Of a stretch of 56,992 nucleotides of DNA, positions 48,892 to 56,992 are shown piece by piece. Within the stretch, counting starts at the first letter, position 1; each line of letters begins with the position of its first letter. The stretch comes from Streptococcus oralis (lineage in GTDB: Bacteria; Bacillota; Bacilli; Lactobacillales; Streptococcaceae). A model generated the notes under the pieces. That model saw only the letters and a program-made list of their open reading frames with translations. It was not told the origin of the DNA and did no database searches. Location of the stretch: the NCBI RefSeq assembly GCF_001578935.1, contig NZ_KQ969521.1, positions 350,395 through 407,386 of the forward strand, in the 5' to 3' direction. A program made the translations under genes and the position numbers.

Positions 48892-50166
48892 ATGAACGAA
48901 ATCAAATGTCCCAACTGTGGGGAAGTCTTTACAGTAAATGAAAGTCAGTATGCCGAACTCTTGTCTCAAGTGAGAACGGCAGAGTTTGATAAGGAATTGC
49001 ACGATCGAATGAAGCAGGAACTGGCCTTGGCTGAGCAGAAGGCCATGAATGATCAACAGTCTAAACTGGCTCAGAAGGATCAAGAAATTGCGCAACTGCA
49101 GAGTCAAATCCAAAACTTTGATACAGAGAAGGAATTGGCCAAGAAAGAAGTTGAACAGACAAGCCACCAGGCCTTATTGGCTAAGGACAAGGAAGTGCAG
49201 GCCTTGGAAAACCAATTGACTACCTTGCGTTTGGAGCATGAAAATCAACTGCAAAAGACCCTTTCTGACCTTGAAAAAGAACGGGATCAGGTCAAAAATC
49301 AGCTCCTTTTGCAAGAAAAGGAAAATGAGTTGTCTTTGGCTTCTGTTAAGCAGAATTACGAAGCCCAGCTCAAGGCGGCTAATGAGCAAGTCGAATTTTA
49401 CAAGAATTTCAAAGCGCAACAATCTACCAAGGCTATCGGGGAAAGTTTGGAACAGTATGCAGAGAGTGAGTTTAACAAGGTTCGTAGTTTTGCCTTTCCA
49501 AATGCCTACTTTGAGAAGGATAACAAGGTCTCTGCGCGTGGATCTAAGGGAGACTTTATCTTCCGTGAATGTGATGAAAATGGTGTCGAAATCATTTCCA
49601 TCATGTTTGAGATGAAAAATGAAGCGGATGGAACAGAGAAAAAGCACAAGAATGCGGACTTCTACAAGGAATTGGACAAGGACCGGCGGGAGAAAAACTG
49701 TGAGTATGCAGTTTTGGTGACCATGTTGGAAGCAGATAACGACTACTTTAACACTGGAATTGTGGACGTCAGCCACGAGTATGAAAAGATGTATGTGGTT
49801 CGTCCTCAATTCTTTATTCAGTTGATTGGTCTTCTACGGAATGCAGCGCTTAACTCGCTACAGTATAAGCAAGAACTGGCCTTGGTTCGGGAGCAGAATA
49901 TCGATATTACACATTTTGAGGAAGACTTGGACGCCTTTAAACTAGCTTTTGCTAAGAACTACAAGTCTGCTTCGACAAATTTTGGCAAAGCAATCGATGA
50001 AATCGACAAGGCTATTAAGCGGATGGAAGAGGTCAAAAAGTTCCTAACCACATCTGAAAACCAACTTCGCTTGGCTAACAACAAGTTGGACGATGTCTCA
50101 GTCAAAAAATTGACTCGAAAAAATCCAACTATGAAAGCCAAGTTTGAAGCGTTGAAGGGGGAGTAG
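48892..50166 (+). CDS. DUF2130 domain protein (coiled coil plus RmuC/endonuclease-like domain)
   Basis: 424 residues: an N-terminal CPNCGEVF half zinc ribbon, a long charged coiled coil (about 20-180), then the DUF2130 domain (about 180-330, GSKGDFIFRECDENG...FEMKNEADG...AVLVTML), which has restriction-endonuclease-like E/K motifs, and a helical tail. The architecture resembles RmuC-type DNA-associated proteins; the function is not established. SD: AGAGGAAAG. It is followed at 9 nt by the acetyltransferase gene. Confidence 0.85.
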   Translation: MNEIKCPNCGEVFTVNESQYAELLSQVRTAEFDKELHDRMKQELALAEQKAMNDQQSKLAQKDQEIAQLQSQIQNFDTEKELAKKEVEQTSHQALLAKDKEVQALENQLTTLRLEHENQLQKTLSDLEKERDQVKNQLLLQEKENELSLASVKQNYEAQLKAANEQVEFYKNFKAQQSTKAIGESLEQYAESEFNKVRSFAFPNAYFEKDNKVSARGSKGDFIFRECDENGVEIISIMFEMKNEADGTEKKHKNADFYKELDKDRREKNCEYAVLVTMLEADNDYFNTGIVDVSHEYEKMYVVRPQFFIQLIGLLRNAALNSLQYKQELALVREQNIDITHFEEDLDAFKLAFAKNYKSASTNFGKAIDEIDKAIKRMEEVKKFLTTSENQLRLANNKLDDVSVKKLTRKNPTMKAKFEALKGE

Positions 50167-50175
50167 GAGGATCCT

Positions 50176-50604
50176 ATGCAGATACGAAAAGCAACCATGA
50201 AAGATGCTGAAGCCCTACTGTCTTTATACGAAGATTTGGGCTATCCAACGACCGCTTCTAAGCTGTCTCGACGTTTAGAAATAATTCTTTCTCAACCAAA
50301 TTATGGTTGTCTTCTAGCTGAAAGAAACGGAGAAATTTTAGGTTTCTTAGGTTATGCAAAGCTCTTCTTTTTTGAAGCAGATGGATCTTACTATCGTATT
50401 TTAGCTTTGTCAGTTGCAAAAGAAACAAGACGACAAGGAATTGCTAGTAGGCTAATTGATGAATTGAAAAAACAAGCGATAAAAGAAGGAGTTAAGGCAT
50501 TGGCTCTAAATAGTGGATTAACCGCTGAACGAAATGCTGCACATCAGTTTTATCAGGCAGTTGGATTTGAAAAAGTGACTGCTGGCTTTGCCTTGCATTT
50601 ATAA
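50176..50604 (+). CDS. GNAT family N-acetyltransferase
   Basis: 142 residues, complete GNAT fold: MQIRKATMKDAEALLSLYEDLGYP, beta-4 LALSVAKETRRQGIASRLIDEL (the RxxGxA acetyl-CoA loop) and NAAHQFYQAVGFEKV. Substrate unknown. SD: GGAGGATCC. It may be co-transcribed with the DUF2130 gene. Confidence 0.88.
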   Translation: MQIRKATMKDAEALLSLYEDLGYPTTASKLSRRLEIILSQPNYGCLLAERNGEILGFLGYAKLFFFEADGSYYRILALSVAKETRRQGIASRLIDELKKQAIKEGVKALALNSGLTAERNAAHQFYQAVGFEKVTAGFALHL

Positions 50605-50650
50605 ATTCAACATAAATAAATCATGAAAAAATAGTAGAGGGAACGAAGTA

Positions 50651-51454
50651 ATGTCTTCAACAAAATGGAAAACCTTACATTTTAACGAAAAGAGCATGGA
50701 CTATGTGACATTTGGAAAAGGAAAGGATCCTCTAGTAATTATACCAGGCTTGGGGGATGGGCTTCAGACCGTGAAAGGTATAGCTATACCTCTTTCAATC
50801 ATATACCGTATACTTGCGGAACGTTACAAAGTTTATGTTTTTAGTCGCATCAATAAGTTGCCAGAAAATTATACAACACGAAATATGGCTGCTGATGTAG
50901 CGGAAGCTATGGATGTATTGAATTTAAAAAGTTCTGTCGTCATGGGGATTTCCCAAGGTGGTATGATTGCTCAATGGGTAGCTGTAGATTTTCCAGAAAA
51001 GGTTGAAAGTTTGATTTTGGCTGTTACTACTGCAAAACTAAGTGAGCTTGGTATGGAGCGGATTAGACGCTGGCTAAGCCTGAGTCAAATAGGGACTTAT
51101 AAAGAACTGATGGTTGATATTGCTAGTCACTCTTACACAACTAAATCCTTCGGAAAATTCAAATACCTTTATCGAATAATGGGAATTTTTGGCCGTATTA
51201 AAGATAAACAACGCATTGCTATTCAGGCTGTATCTTGTTTGAAACACGATAGCCTAACCATTTTGGAAAAAATAAACTGTTCTACGCTAATCATTGGAGC
51301 AGAAAAGGATGATGTTCTAGGCGTAGAAGCTTCACTTGAATTGCATCAGCATATCAAAGATAGCCAGCTCACTATTTTGCCAGAGTGCGGCCATGCACTT
51401 TATGAGCAGAATAAGGATTTCCAAAAGAGAGTTTTAGTATTTTTAGAAAGTTAA
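50651..51454 (+). CDS. Alpha/beta hydrolase
   Basis: 267 residues. Nucleophile elbow GISQGG (Ser), catalytic Asp near EKDDVLGVEAS and His in CGHALYEQ; the oxyanion region is IPGLGDG. General esterase/lipase-like family, substrate unknown. The stop overlaps a short spacer of 3 nt before truB, so the two are probably co-transcribed. Confidence 0.87.
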   Translation: MSSTKWKTLHFNEKSMDYVTFGKGKDPLVIIPGLGDGLQTVKGIAIPLSIIYRILAERYKVYVFSRINKLPENYTTRNMAADVAEAMDVLNLKSSVVMGISQGGMIAQWVAVDFPEKVESLILAVTTAKLSELGMERIRRWLSLSQIGTYKELMVDIASHSYTTKSFGKFKYLYRIMGIFGRIKDKQRIAIQAVSCLKHDSLTILEKINCSTLIIGAEKDDVLGVEASLELHQHIKDSQLTILPECGHALYEQNKDFQKRVLVFLES

Positions 51455-51457
51455 TGA

Positions 51458-52336
51458 ATGAACGGTATTATCAACTTAAAAAAAGAAGCGGGGATGACTT
51501 CGCATGATGCGGTTTTTAAGCTGCGTAGGATTTTGGGAACCAAGAAAATTGGTCATGGTGGGACCTTGGATCCAGATGTGGTGGGTGTTTTGCCGATTGC
51601 GGTTGGTAAGGCGACCCGCATGGTCGAGTTTATGCAGGACGAGGGCAAGGTCTATGAGGGGGAAATCACTCTTGGTTATTCAACGACGACTGAGGATGCC
51701 AGTGGAGAAGTGGTCGCAGAGACCCCTGTTTTGTCGCCCTTGGATGAAACCATTGTCGATGAAGCGATTGCTAGTCTGACTGGGCCTATTACTCAAATTC
51801 CGCCTATGTACTCGGCTGTCAAGGTTAATGGTCGCAAGCTCTATGAGTATGCGCGTGCTGGTCAGGAAGCGGAACGTCCAGAACGTCAGGTGACCATTTA
51901 TCAATTTGAGCGGACAAGTCCGATTTCTTATGAGAGCGAACTTGCGCGTTTTACCTTTCGTGTGAAATGCAGTAAGGGGACTTATATCCGTACCTTGTCA
52001 GTTGACTTGGGAGAGAAGCTTGGTTATGCGGCCCATATGTCCCATCTGATTCGAATGAGTGCTGCAGGTTTGCAGCTAGAAGATGCTCTTACCTTGGACG
52101 AAATTGCTGCAAAAATGGAGGCTGGTCAGCTGGACTTTCTCCATCCTTTAGAGATTGGTACAGGTGACCTTGTTAAAGTTATCCTAACTCCAGAACAAGC
52201 TACAGAAGTGCGCTTTGGTCGTTTTATCGAGCTAGACCAAACAGAACAAGAATTGGCTGCTTTTGAAGGTGATAAATTGCTTGCCATTTTAGAAAAAAGG
52301 GACAATTTCTACAAACCGAGAAAGGTTTTTAGCTAG
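51458..52336 (+). CDS. truB: tRNA pseudouridine(55) synthase
   Basis: 292 residues. TruB motif [21 protein letters not shown] with the catalytic Asp; the N-terminus [15 protein letters not shown] is typical. It makes pseudouridine at position 55 of the T-loop in most tRNAs. The ATG at 51458 is used; another ATG at 51454 is out of frame. In many Firmicutes ribF follows truB, but not here. Confidence 0.97.
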   Translation: MNGIINLKKEAGMTSHDAVFKLRRILGTKKIGHGGTLDPDVVGVLPIAVGKATRMVEFMQDEGKVYEGEITLGYSTTTEDASGEVVAETPVLSPLDETIVDEAIASLTGPITQIPPMYSAVKVNGRKLYEYARAGQEAERPERQVTIYQFERTSPISYESELARFTFRVKCSKGTYIRTLSVDLGEKLGYAAHMSHLIRMSAAGLQLEDALTLDEIAAKMEAGQLDFLHPLEIGTGDLVKVILTPEQATEVRFGRFIELDQTEQELAAFEGDKLLAILEKRDNFYKPRKVFS

Positions 52337-52450
52337 TTTAACTAGATTGTGGGGATAGATTGATGTTTCCCCTAGACTATCCAAAATCAGACTATAAATT
52401 TTGCAAAAAATGTGATAGAATAGACGACGGATAAAAAAACGGAGGATAGC

Positions 52451-53089
52451 ATGCAAAATAGACCAATCATTATCGGAGTGACAGGTGGTTCTGGTGGTGG
52501 TAAGACCAGTGTTTCAAGAGCCATTTTATCTCACTTTCCTGATGAAAAGATTTCCATGATTGAGCATGATTCATACTACAAGGATCAGTCTCATTTGACC
52601 TTTGAAGAGCGGGTCAAAACCAACTACGACCATCCATTTGCCTTTGATACAGACTTGATGATTGAGCAGATTAAGGAATTGTTGGCAGGGCGCCCGGTGG
52701 ATATTCCAACTTATGACTATACAGAGCATACACGGAGTAGCAAGACCTATCGTCAGGAGCCTCAGGATGTCTTTATCGTTGAGGGGATTCTGGTCTTGGA
52801 GGACAAGCGCTTGCGCGACTTGATGGACATCAAGATTTTTGTGGATACGGATGATGATGTGCGCATTATTCGTCGTATCAAGCGTGATATGGAAGAGCGT
52901 GGTCGTAGTCTGGATAGTGTGATTGACCAATATCTTGGTGTGGTAAAACCTATGTATCACCAGTTCATCGAGCCGACCAAACGGTATGCCGATATCGTCA
53001 TTCCTGAAGGGGTCAGCAATACAGTTGCTATCGACCTTTTGACGACAAAAATTGCAAAGATTTTGGAAGAAGCGCGAAACAGTAAATAA
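52451..53089 (+). CDS. udk: Uridine kinase
   Basis: 212 residues, P-loop [22 protein letters not shown] and YDYTEHTR are substrate-binding motifs of the family. It phosphorylates uridine and cytidine, and so competes with the Pdp/Cdd catabolic route encoded at 11681-14016. Promoter TAGAAT near 52420; SD ACGGAGGAT. Confidence 0.97.
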   Translation: MQNRPIIIGVTGGSGGGKTSVSRAILSHFPDEKISMIEHDSYYKDQSHLTFEERVKTNYDHPFAFDTDLMIEQIKELLAGRPVDIPTYDYTEHTRSSKTYRQEPQDVFIVEGILVLEDKRLRDLMDIKIFVDTDDDVRIIRRIKRDMEERGRSLDSVIDQYLGVVKPMYHQFIEPTKRYADIVIPEGVSNTVAIDLLTTKIAKILEEARNSK

Positions 53090-53096
53090 TCAGATG

Positions 53097-53117
53097 AGGA
53101 GGCCTTGCCTCCTTTTT
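53097..53117 (+). terminator. Terminator of udk
   Basis: AGGAGGC-ctt-GCCTCCT and a T run. Confidence 0.85.
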
Positions 53118-53168
53118 CTATTTTTCCTTTAGTTTCAGTAGGAAAAAGGTGATTTTTAAGCATGTTTT

Positions 53169-53177
53169 TGGTATAAT
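53169..53177 (+). promoter_or_regulatory. Extended -10 of the xseA operon
   Basis: TGGTATAAT; the predicted +1 is near 53184, at the start of a 7-codon upstream frame. Confidence 0.6.
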
Positions 53178-53184
53178 AATACCC

Positions 53185-53208
53185 ATGGAAAAGCAAGAAA
53201 ATGTATAG
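53185..53208 (+). CDS. Possible 7-codon leader peptide upstream of xseA
   Basis: ATG GAA AAG CAA GAA AAT GTA TAG (MEKQENV) begins about 7 nt after the -10 box, at the predicted transcript 5' end. It ends 9 nt before the xseA ATG, with the xseA ribosome-binding site in between. Its first nine bases equal those of xseA. Translation is unproven. Confidence 0.3.
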   Translation: MEKQENV

Positions 53209-53217
53209 TAGGTGGAG

Positions 53218-54557
53218 ATGGAAAAGTATTTATCAATAACAACTTTGACCAAGTATCTGAAAATGAAATTCGATAAAGACCCTTACTTGGAACGGGTCTA
53301 TTTAACTGGTCAAGTTTCCAACTTTCGTAAACGACCTACTCACCAATATTTCTCCTTAAAAGATGACCATGCAGTTATTCAAGCGACCATCTGGTCAGGG
53401 ATCTATCAGAAATTAGGTTTCGACCTGGAAGAAGGTATGAAGATCAATGTAATTGGGCGTGTGCAGGTTTATGAACCCAGTGGGAGCTACTCTATCATCA
53501 TTGAAAAGGCTGAGCCTGATGGGGTTGGGGCGCTCGCGATTCAGTTTGAACAACTCAAGAAAAAATTGACGGAAGAAGGTTTATTTCAAGAGATATTCAA
53601 GCAACCTCTTCCCCAGTTTTCTAAGAGAATTGGTGTGGTAACCAGTCGCAGTGGAGCTGTTATTCGTGATATAATCACGACCGTCAGCAGGCGCTTTCCA
53701 GGTGTTGATATCCTTCTCTATCCGACTAAGGTACAAGGTGATGGAGCTGCGGAGGAAATTGCTCGAAATATTGCGCGTGCCAATCAACGTGACGATTTAG
53801 ATTTGCTCATCATTGGTCGCGGTGGTGGTTCCATCGAGGATCTCTGGGCCTTTAACGAAGAAATTGTGGTACGGGCTATTTTTGAATCTCGTTTGCCCAT
53901 CATCTCTAGTGTTGGTCATGAGACGGATGTGACCTTAGCGGATTTTGTGGCAGATAGACGGGCTGCAACGCCAACAGCTGCAGCTGAACTGGCAACGCCT
54001 GTGACCAAGTTGGATGTGTTAACTCATTTGCAAAATCAAGAAAAGCGGATGGCAACAGCAGTTCAGAATGTCCTGTCAAGAAAAAAGAAGCTTTGAAAAA
54101 ATGCAGTCAGTCAGTCATCTTTAGACAACCAGAGCGCTTGTACGATGGATATTTGCAACGGTTAGATCAACTACAACTGCGATTAAAACAAAGTTTGCGA
54201 ACACGGATTTCTGATAATAAACAGCTAGTCCAAGCAAGGACGCATCAACTAGTCCAATTATCACCTATAACCAAAATCCAGCGTTCTCAAGACCGTTTAG
54301 GTCAGTTGGACAAGCTCCTACGTAGCCAAATGGCGCTGGTTTATGATGCCAAGGTTGCTGAAGTCAAGAGACTTTCAGAAGCTCTACTGATGTTGGATAC
54401 CAGTCGAATCGTGGCGCGTGGTTATGCTATTGTCAAAAAGGAAGAGTCCGTAGTAGATTCAGTTGAGAGTTTGAAGAAAAAAGACCAAGTGACGCTTTTG
54501 ATGCGAGATGGTCAAGTAGAATTAGAGGTTAAAGATGTCAAAACAAAAGAAATTTGA
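53218..54557 (+). pseudogene. xseA: Exodeoxyribonuclease VII large subunit, frame-split (possible -1 recoding)
   Basis: The first frame (OB fold [17 protein letters not shown]..., catalytic core [16 protein letters not shown] and [14 protein letters not shown]) ends at TGA 54094-54096 after 292 codons. The C-terminal coiled coil ([15 protein letters not shown]...VKDVKTKEI) continues intact in the -1 frame to 54557. Inserting one base gives 446 residues, the pneumococcal length. The switch falls in AAAAAAG (54081-54087), read A_AAA_AAG, the classic slippery heptamer; a -1 slip yields ...[10 protein letters not shown]. So this is either a one-base loss in a homopolymer or programmed frameshifting. 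ExoVII degrades single-stranded DNA with XseB. The ATG at 53218 is chosen over the GTG at 53212, as in relatives. Confidence 0.85.
54081..54087 (+). other. A_AAA_AAG slippery heptamer in xseA
   Basis: Codon phase from ATG 53218 is AGA AAA AAG AAG CTT TGA, so the heptamer sits correctly as X_XXY_YYZ. A -1 slip enters the frame that encodes the rest of XseA. No strong upstream Shine-Dalgarno stimulator and only a short AAGCTT palindrome downstream are seen. Confidence 0.6.
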
Positions 54558-54747
54558 GGAAAATCTAGCAGAACTGGAAACCATTGTCCAAAGTTTGGAA
54601 AATGGGGAAATCGCTCTGGAAGATGCGATTGCGTCCTTTCAAAAGGGCATGGTCTTGTCAAAAGAGCTCCAAGCGACGCTGGACAAGGCTGAAAAAACCT
54701 TGGTCAAGGTCATGCAAGAAGACGGAACAGAAAGTGATTTTGAATGA
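54535..54747 (+). CDS. xseB: Exodeoxyribonuclease VII small subunit
   Basis: 70 residues, helical hairpin: [29 protein letters not shown] is the family signature. Several copies clamp the XseA coiled coil. It overlaps the end of xseA by 23 nt, so it relies on translation of that region. If XseA is not completed, XseB production may fall through loss of coupling. Confidence 0.96.
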   Translation: MSKQKKFEENLAELETIVQSLENGEIALEDAIASFQKGMVLSKELQATLDKAEKTLVKVMQEDGTESDFE

Positions 54748-55619
54748 AGAAGCAAGAAAAATTAGCTCTTGTTAAATCGGCTTTGGAAGATTTTTATGGA
54801 GACCAGCAGTTTGCCTCTAGTTTACGAGAGTCTGTTCTCTATTCCATTCATGCTGGTGGCAAGCGTATTCGGCCTTTTCTCTTGTTAGAAGTTCTGGAAG
54901 CCTTGCAGGTCGCTATTAAACCTGCTCACGCGCAGGTGGCCGCGGCCTTGGAAATGATTCATACAGGGAGCTTGATTCACGATGACCTTCCTGCTATGGA
55001 TGATGACGATTACCGTCGAGGGCGTTTAACCAATCATAAGAAATTTGGCGAAGCGATGGCAATATTGGCAGGAGACGCCTTGTTCCTAGATCCCTATGCC
55101 TTAATAGCGCAGGCGGATTTGCCAAGTCAGATCAAGGTGGACTTGATTGCCAACTTATCGCTTGCTTCAGGGAGTCTAGGCATGGTTGCCGGGCAGGTTT
55201 TAGATATGGAAGGCGAACACCAGCATTTGTCTTTGGAAGAACTTCAGACCATTCATGCCAATAAGACTGGAAAATTGCTAGCTTATCCCTTTCAAGCAGC
55301 TGCTATCATAGCTGAGTTGGCTCCTGAAATGCAGGTAAAACTGAAAACTGTTGGTGAGTTGATTGGGCTGGCATTTCAAGTTCGAGATGATGTACTGGAT
55401 GTGACAGCTAGTTTTGAGGAAATCGGCAAAACACCACAAAAGGATTTACAAGCTGAAAAGTCAACCTATCCTGCCTTGTTGGGCTTGGAAGAGGCTATTA
55501 CCTTTTGTAACCAAACTCTGGATCAAGCCGAGGCTAAATTAGAAGAAATTGCCCAGCAAGTCAGCTTTGAAACAGCGCCGATTGTGAAAGTAGTAGAAAG
55601 TTTGAGAATCAATGGCTAA
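54744..55619 (+). CDS. ispA: Geranylgeranyl/farnesyl diphosphate synthase
   Basis: 291 residues. First aspartate-rich motif [15 protein letters not shown], second motif DDVLD, and GGKRIRPFL at the start of the core. It makes C15 (or longer) prenyl diphosphate from IPP and DMAPP, the precursor of undecaprenyl phosphate. Overlaps xseB by 4 nt (ATGA). Confidence 0.95.
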   Translation: MKKQEKLALVKSALEDFYGDQQFASSLRESVLYSIHAGGKRIRPFLLLEVLEALQVAIKPAHAQVAAALEMIHTGSLIHDDLPAMDDDDYRRGRLTNHKKFGEAMAILAGDALFLDPYALIAQADLPSQIKVDLIANLSLASGSLGMVAGQVLDMEGEHQHLSLEELQTIHANKTGKLLAYPFQAAAIIAELAPEMQVKLKTVGELIGLAFQVRDDVLDVTASFEEIGKTPQKDLQAEKSTYPALLGLEEAITFCNQTLDQAEAKLEEIAQQVSFETAPIVKVVESLRING

Positions 55620-56427
55620 GGAAAGAGTGGACGTACTAGCTTACAAACAGGGCTTGTTTGAAACGCGAGAACAGGCCAAGCGCGGTGTCATGGCTGGGCT
55701 TGTCGTAGCAGTCCTCAATGGAGAACGATTTGACAAGCCAGGAGAGAAAATTTCAGATGACACCGAGTTAAAACTCAAGGGTGAAAAACTCAAGTATGTC
55801 AGTCGAGGTGGTCTAAAACTAGAGAAGGCCTTGCAGATCTTTGATTTATCAGTGGATGGAGCAACCACGATTGATATTGGGGCTTCCACTGGAGGATTTA
55901 CTGATGTCATGTTGCAAAATGGTGCTGAGTTGGTCTTTGCAGTCGATGTTGGTACCAATCAGTTGGCTTGGAAATTACGCCAAGACCCACGGGTTGTCAG
56001 CATGGAGCAGTTTAATTTTCGTTATGCTGAAAAGACTGATTTTGAGCCGGAACCGATCTTTGCCAGTATTGATGTGAGTTTCATTTCCCTCAGTCTGATT
56101 CTACCTGCCTTGCACCGTGTCTTGGCAGATCAAGGGCAGGTGGTGGCTCTGGTTAAGCCCCAGTTTGAAGCAGGTCGTGAGCAGATTGGGAAAAATGGGA
56201 TTATTCGTGATGCCAAGGTTCATCAAACTGTCCTTGAATCTGTCACAGCTATGGCAGTAGAGGAAGGATTTTCAGTCCTTGGTTTGGACTTTTCTCCCAT
56301 CCAAGGTGGACATGGAAACATCGAATTTCTGGCATATTTGAAAAAGGAAGAGGGAGCAAGTAATCAAGTTGCCCCTGAAATAGAAAAAGTTGTAGAGAGA
56401 GCGCATAGAGAATTTAAAGATGAATAA
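55612..56427 (+). CDS. tlyA: TlyA family rRNA methyltransferase / hemolysin A-like
   Basis: 271 residues: N-terminal S4 RNA-binding domain ([24 protein letters not shown]), then the FtsJ-like methyltransferase domain with SAM motif IDIGASTGGFTDVMLQNGA and the K-D-K-E-type site in IDVSFISL and LVKPQFEAG. TlyA methylates 2'-O positions of rRNA in mycobacteria; the target here is not proven. Overlaps ispA and argR by 8 nt each. Confidence 0.92.
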   Translation: MAKERVDVLAYKQGLFETREQAKRGVMAGLVVAVLNGERFDKPGEKISDDTELKLKGEKLKYVSRGGLKLEKALQIFDLSVDGATTIDIGASTGGFTDVMLQNGAELVFAVDVGTNQLAWKLRQDPRVVSMEQFNFRYAEKTDFEPEPIFASIDVSFISLSLILPALHRVLADQGQVVALVKPQFEAGREQIGKNGIIRDAKVHQTVLESVTAMAVEEGFSVLGLDFSPIQGGHGNIEFLAYLKKEEGASNQVAPEIEKVVERAHREFKDE

Positions 56428-56851
56428 AAAAGAGAGACTTGAAAAAATTAGAAGATTTGTTACGGATTATCAAATCGGGACTCAGGAAGAAATCGTTGAG
56501 CATTTGAAGGAAGCAGGTATTTCTGCTACTCAAGCCACTGTCTCAAGGGACATCAAGGAGCTTGGTATTGTTAAAATTCCTTTGAAGAACAACACCTATA
56601 TCTATGAGTTGCCGAAATCAATTGTCAAAAGTTTGCAGTTGGCTGAGGACAATATTGTGAGTTCTGAGTTAATGGGAAATATGATCAACCTTGCTGTCAT
56701 TCCTGGAAATACCATTTTTGTGAAGAGTCAGTTGGTTGAAGCATTTTCTGAACAGATTTTTAGCTGTCTAGCTGATGATGATTCTATCTTAATTGTAGCT
56801 AGAACAGCAGAGGCAGCTGAAGAAATTGTTGAACAAGTCAAAAAATGGTAG
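56420..56851 (+). CDS. argR: Arginine repressor ArgR/AhrC family
   Basis: 143 residues. Winged helix N-terminus (QEEIVEHLKEAGISATQATVSRDIKELGI) and C-terminal arginine-binding trimerisation domain, where the key GTIAGDDTI-type stretch appears as LADDDSILIVAR. Streptococci have several paralogues. Its place before recN mirrors the B. subtilis ahrC-recN order, which supports the name. Confidence 0.93.
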   Translation: MNKKERLEKIRRFVTDYQIGTQEEIVEHLKEAGISATQATVSRDIKELGIVKIPLKNNTYIYELPKSIVKSLQLAEDNIVSSELMGNMINLAVIPGNTIFVKSQLVEAFSEQIFSCLADDDSILIVARTAEAAEEIVEQVKKW

Positions 56852-56857
56852 GTCAGT

Positions 56858-56992
56858 ATGTTACTTGAAATTTCGATAAAAAACTTTGCCATTATTGAGG
56901 CGATTTCCCTCAATTTTGAAAAGGGTATGACTGTTTTGACCGGAGAAACGGGTGCTGGAAAGTCTATCATTATCGACGCTATGAATCTCATG
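56858..56992 (+). CDS. recN: DNA repair protein RecN (N-terminal 45 codons)
   Basis: Partial, cut by the window end. [16 protein letters not shown] and the Walker [14 protein letters not shown] are the SMC-like RecN N-terminus. Starts 6 nt after argR. Confidence 0.93.
   Translation, partial: MLLEISIKNFAIIEAISLNFEKGMTVLTGETGAGKSIIIDAMNLM

Noticed and set aside
54093..54557. Separate gene starting TTG at 54093
   Set aside because: The sequence is plainly the C-terminal coiled coil of XseA and has no ribosome-binding site of its own; it is treated as part of the frame-split xseA.

Overview
The window is chromosomal DNA from a low-GC Firmicute, almost certainly a viridans streptococcus of the mitis/oralis group, closely related to Streptococcus pneumoniae. 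I base this on near-pneumococcal protein sequences (PnrA, CoaA, ParE, ParC, GyrA, RpsA, XseA), on LPXTG/sortase surface biology, and on an aminoglycoside-nucleotidyltransferase-like gene between parE and parC. As I recall, that insertion marks viridans relatives rather than typical pneumococci. No phage, insertion sequence or CRISPR array is visible. Most of the window is core genome.

Layout. 1-3,000: the end of a Cna-B/LPXTG surface protein, a 166-bp nested inverted repeat, bioY and gor. 3,100-8,500: a MacAB-like efflux system behind a tandem LytTR-type (ComE-like) site, then metG. 8,490-10,900: a P-loop kinase-like gene, rpsT, coaA and a small membrane protein. 11,094-18,841: one nucleoside salvage and uptake block (rRNA methyltransferase, pdp, deoC, cdd, lipoprotein, ATPase, two permeases). 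18,876-26,532: plsY, parE, an accessory insert and parC. 26,600-31,841: ilvE behind a perfect CodY box, tRNA-Tyr, tRNA-Gln, rpsA, a free-methionine-sulfoxide reductase and dnaX. 32,215-38,130: sufCDSUB plus an unrecognised extra gene. 38,209-48,797: an amino-acid permease, yitT-type and degV genes, HU, ldh, gyrA, srtA, a formate/nitrite channel and metY. 48,892-56,992: a DUF2130 gene, an acetyltransferase, a hydrolase, truB, udk, xseA-xseB-ispA-tlyA-argR and the start of recN.

How the genes work together. The pdp-deoC-cdd genes break down nucleosides brought in by the adjacent BMP/Nup transporter. SufCDSUB builds Fe-S clusters. SrtA would anchor proteins such as the LPXTG protein at the left edge. 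ParE/ParC and GyrA are the two type IIA topoisomerases; their quinolone-resistance hot spots look wild type.

Most unusual points. (1) xseA is split by a -1 frame change exactly at a correctly phased A_AAA_AAG slippery heptamer. (2) The extra gene after sufB has an in-frame TGA at codon 7 and lies between sufB and a decayed ~70% identical copy of the sufB 3' end. (3) The parE-parC insert holds a decayed second nucleotidyltransferase copy and two five-helix membrane proteins. (4) Four genes have an extended -10 element ending exactly 6 nt before their start codon, implying leaderless mRNAs. (5) A 21-bp-period LytTR site lies upstream of the MacAB-like operon.
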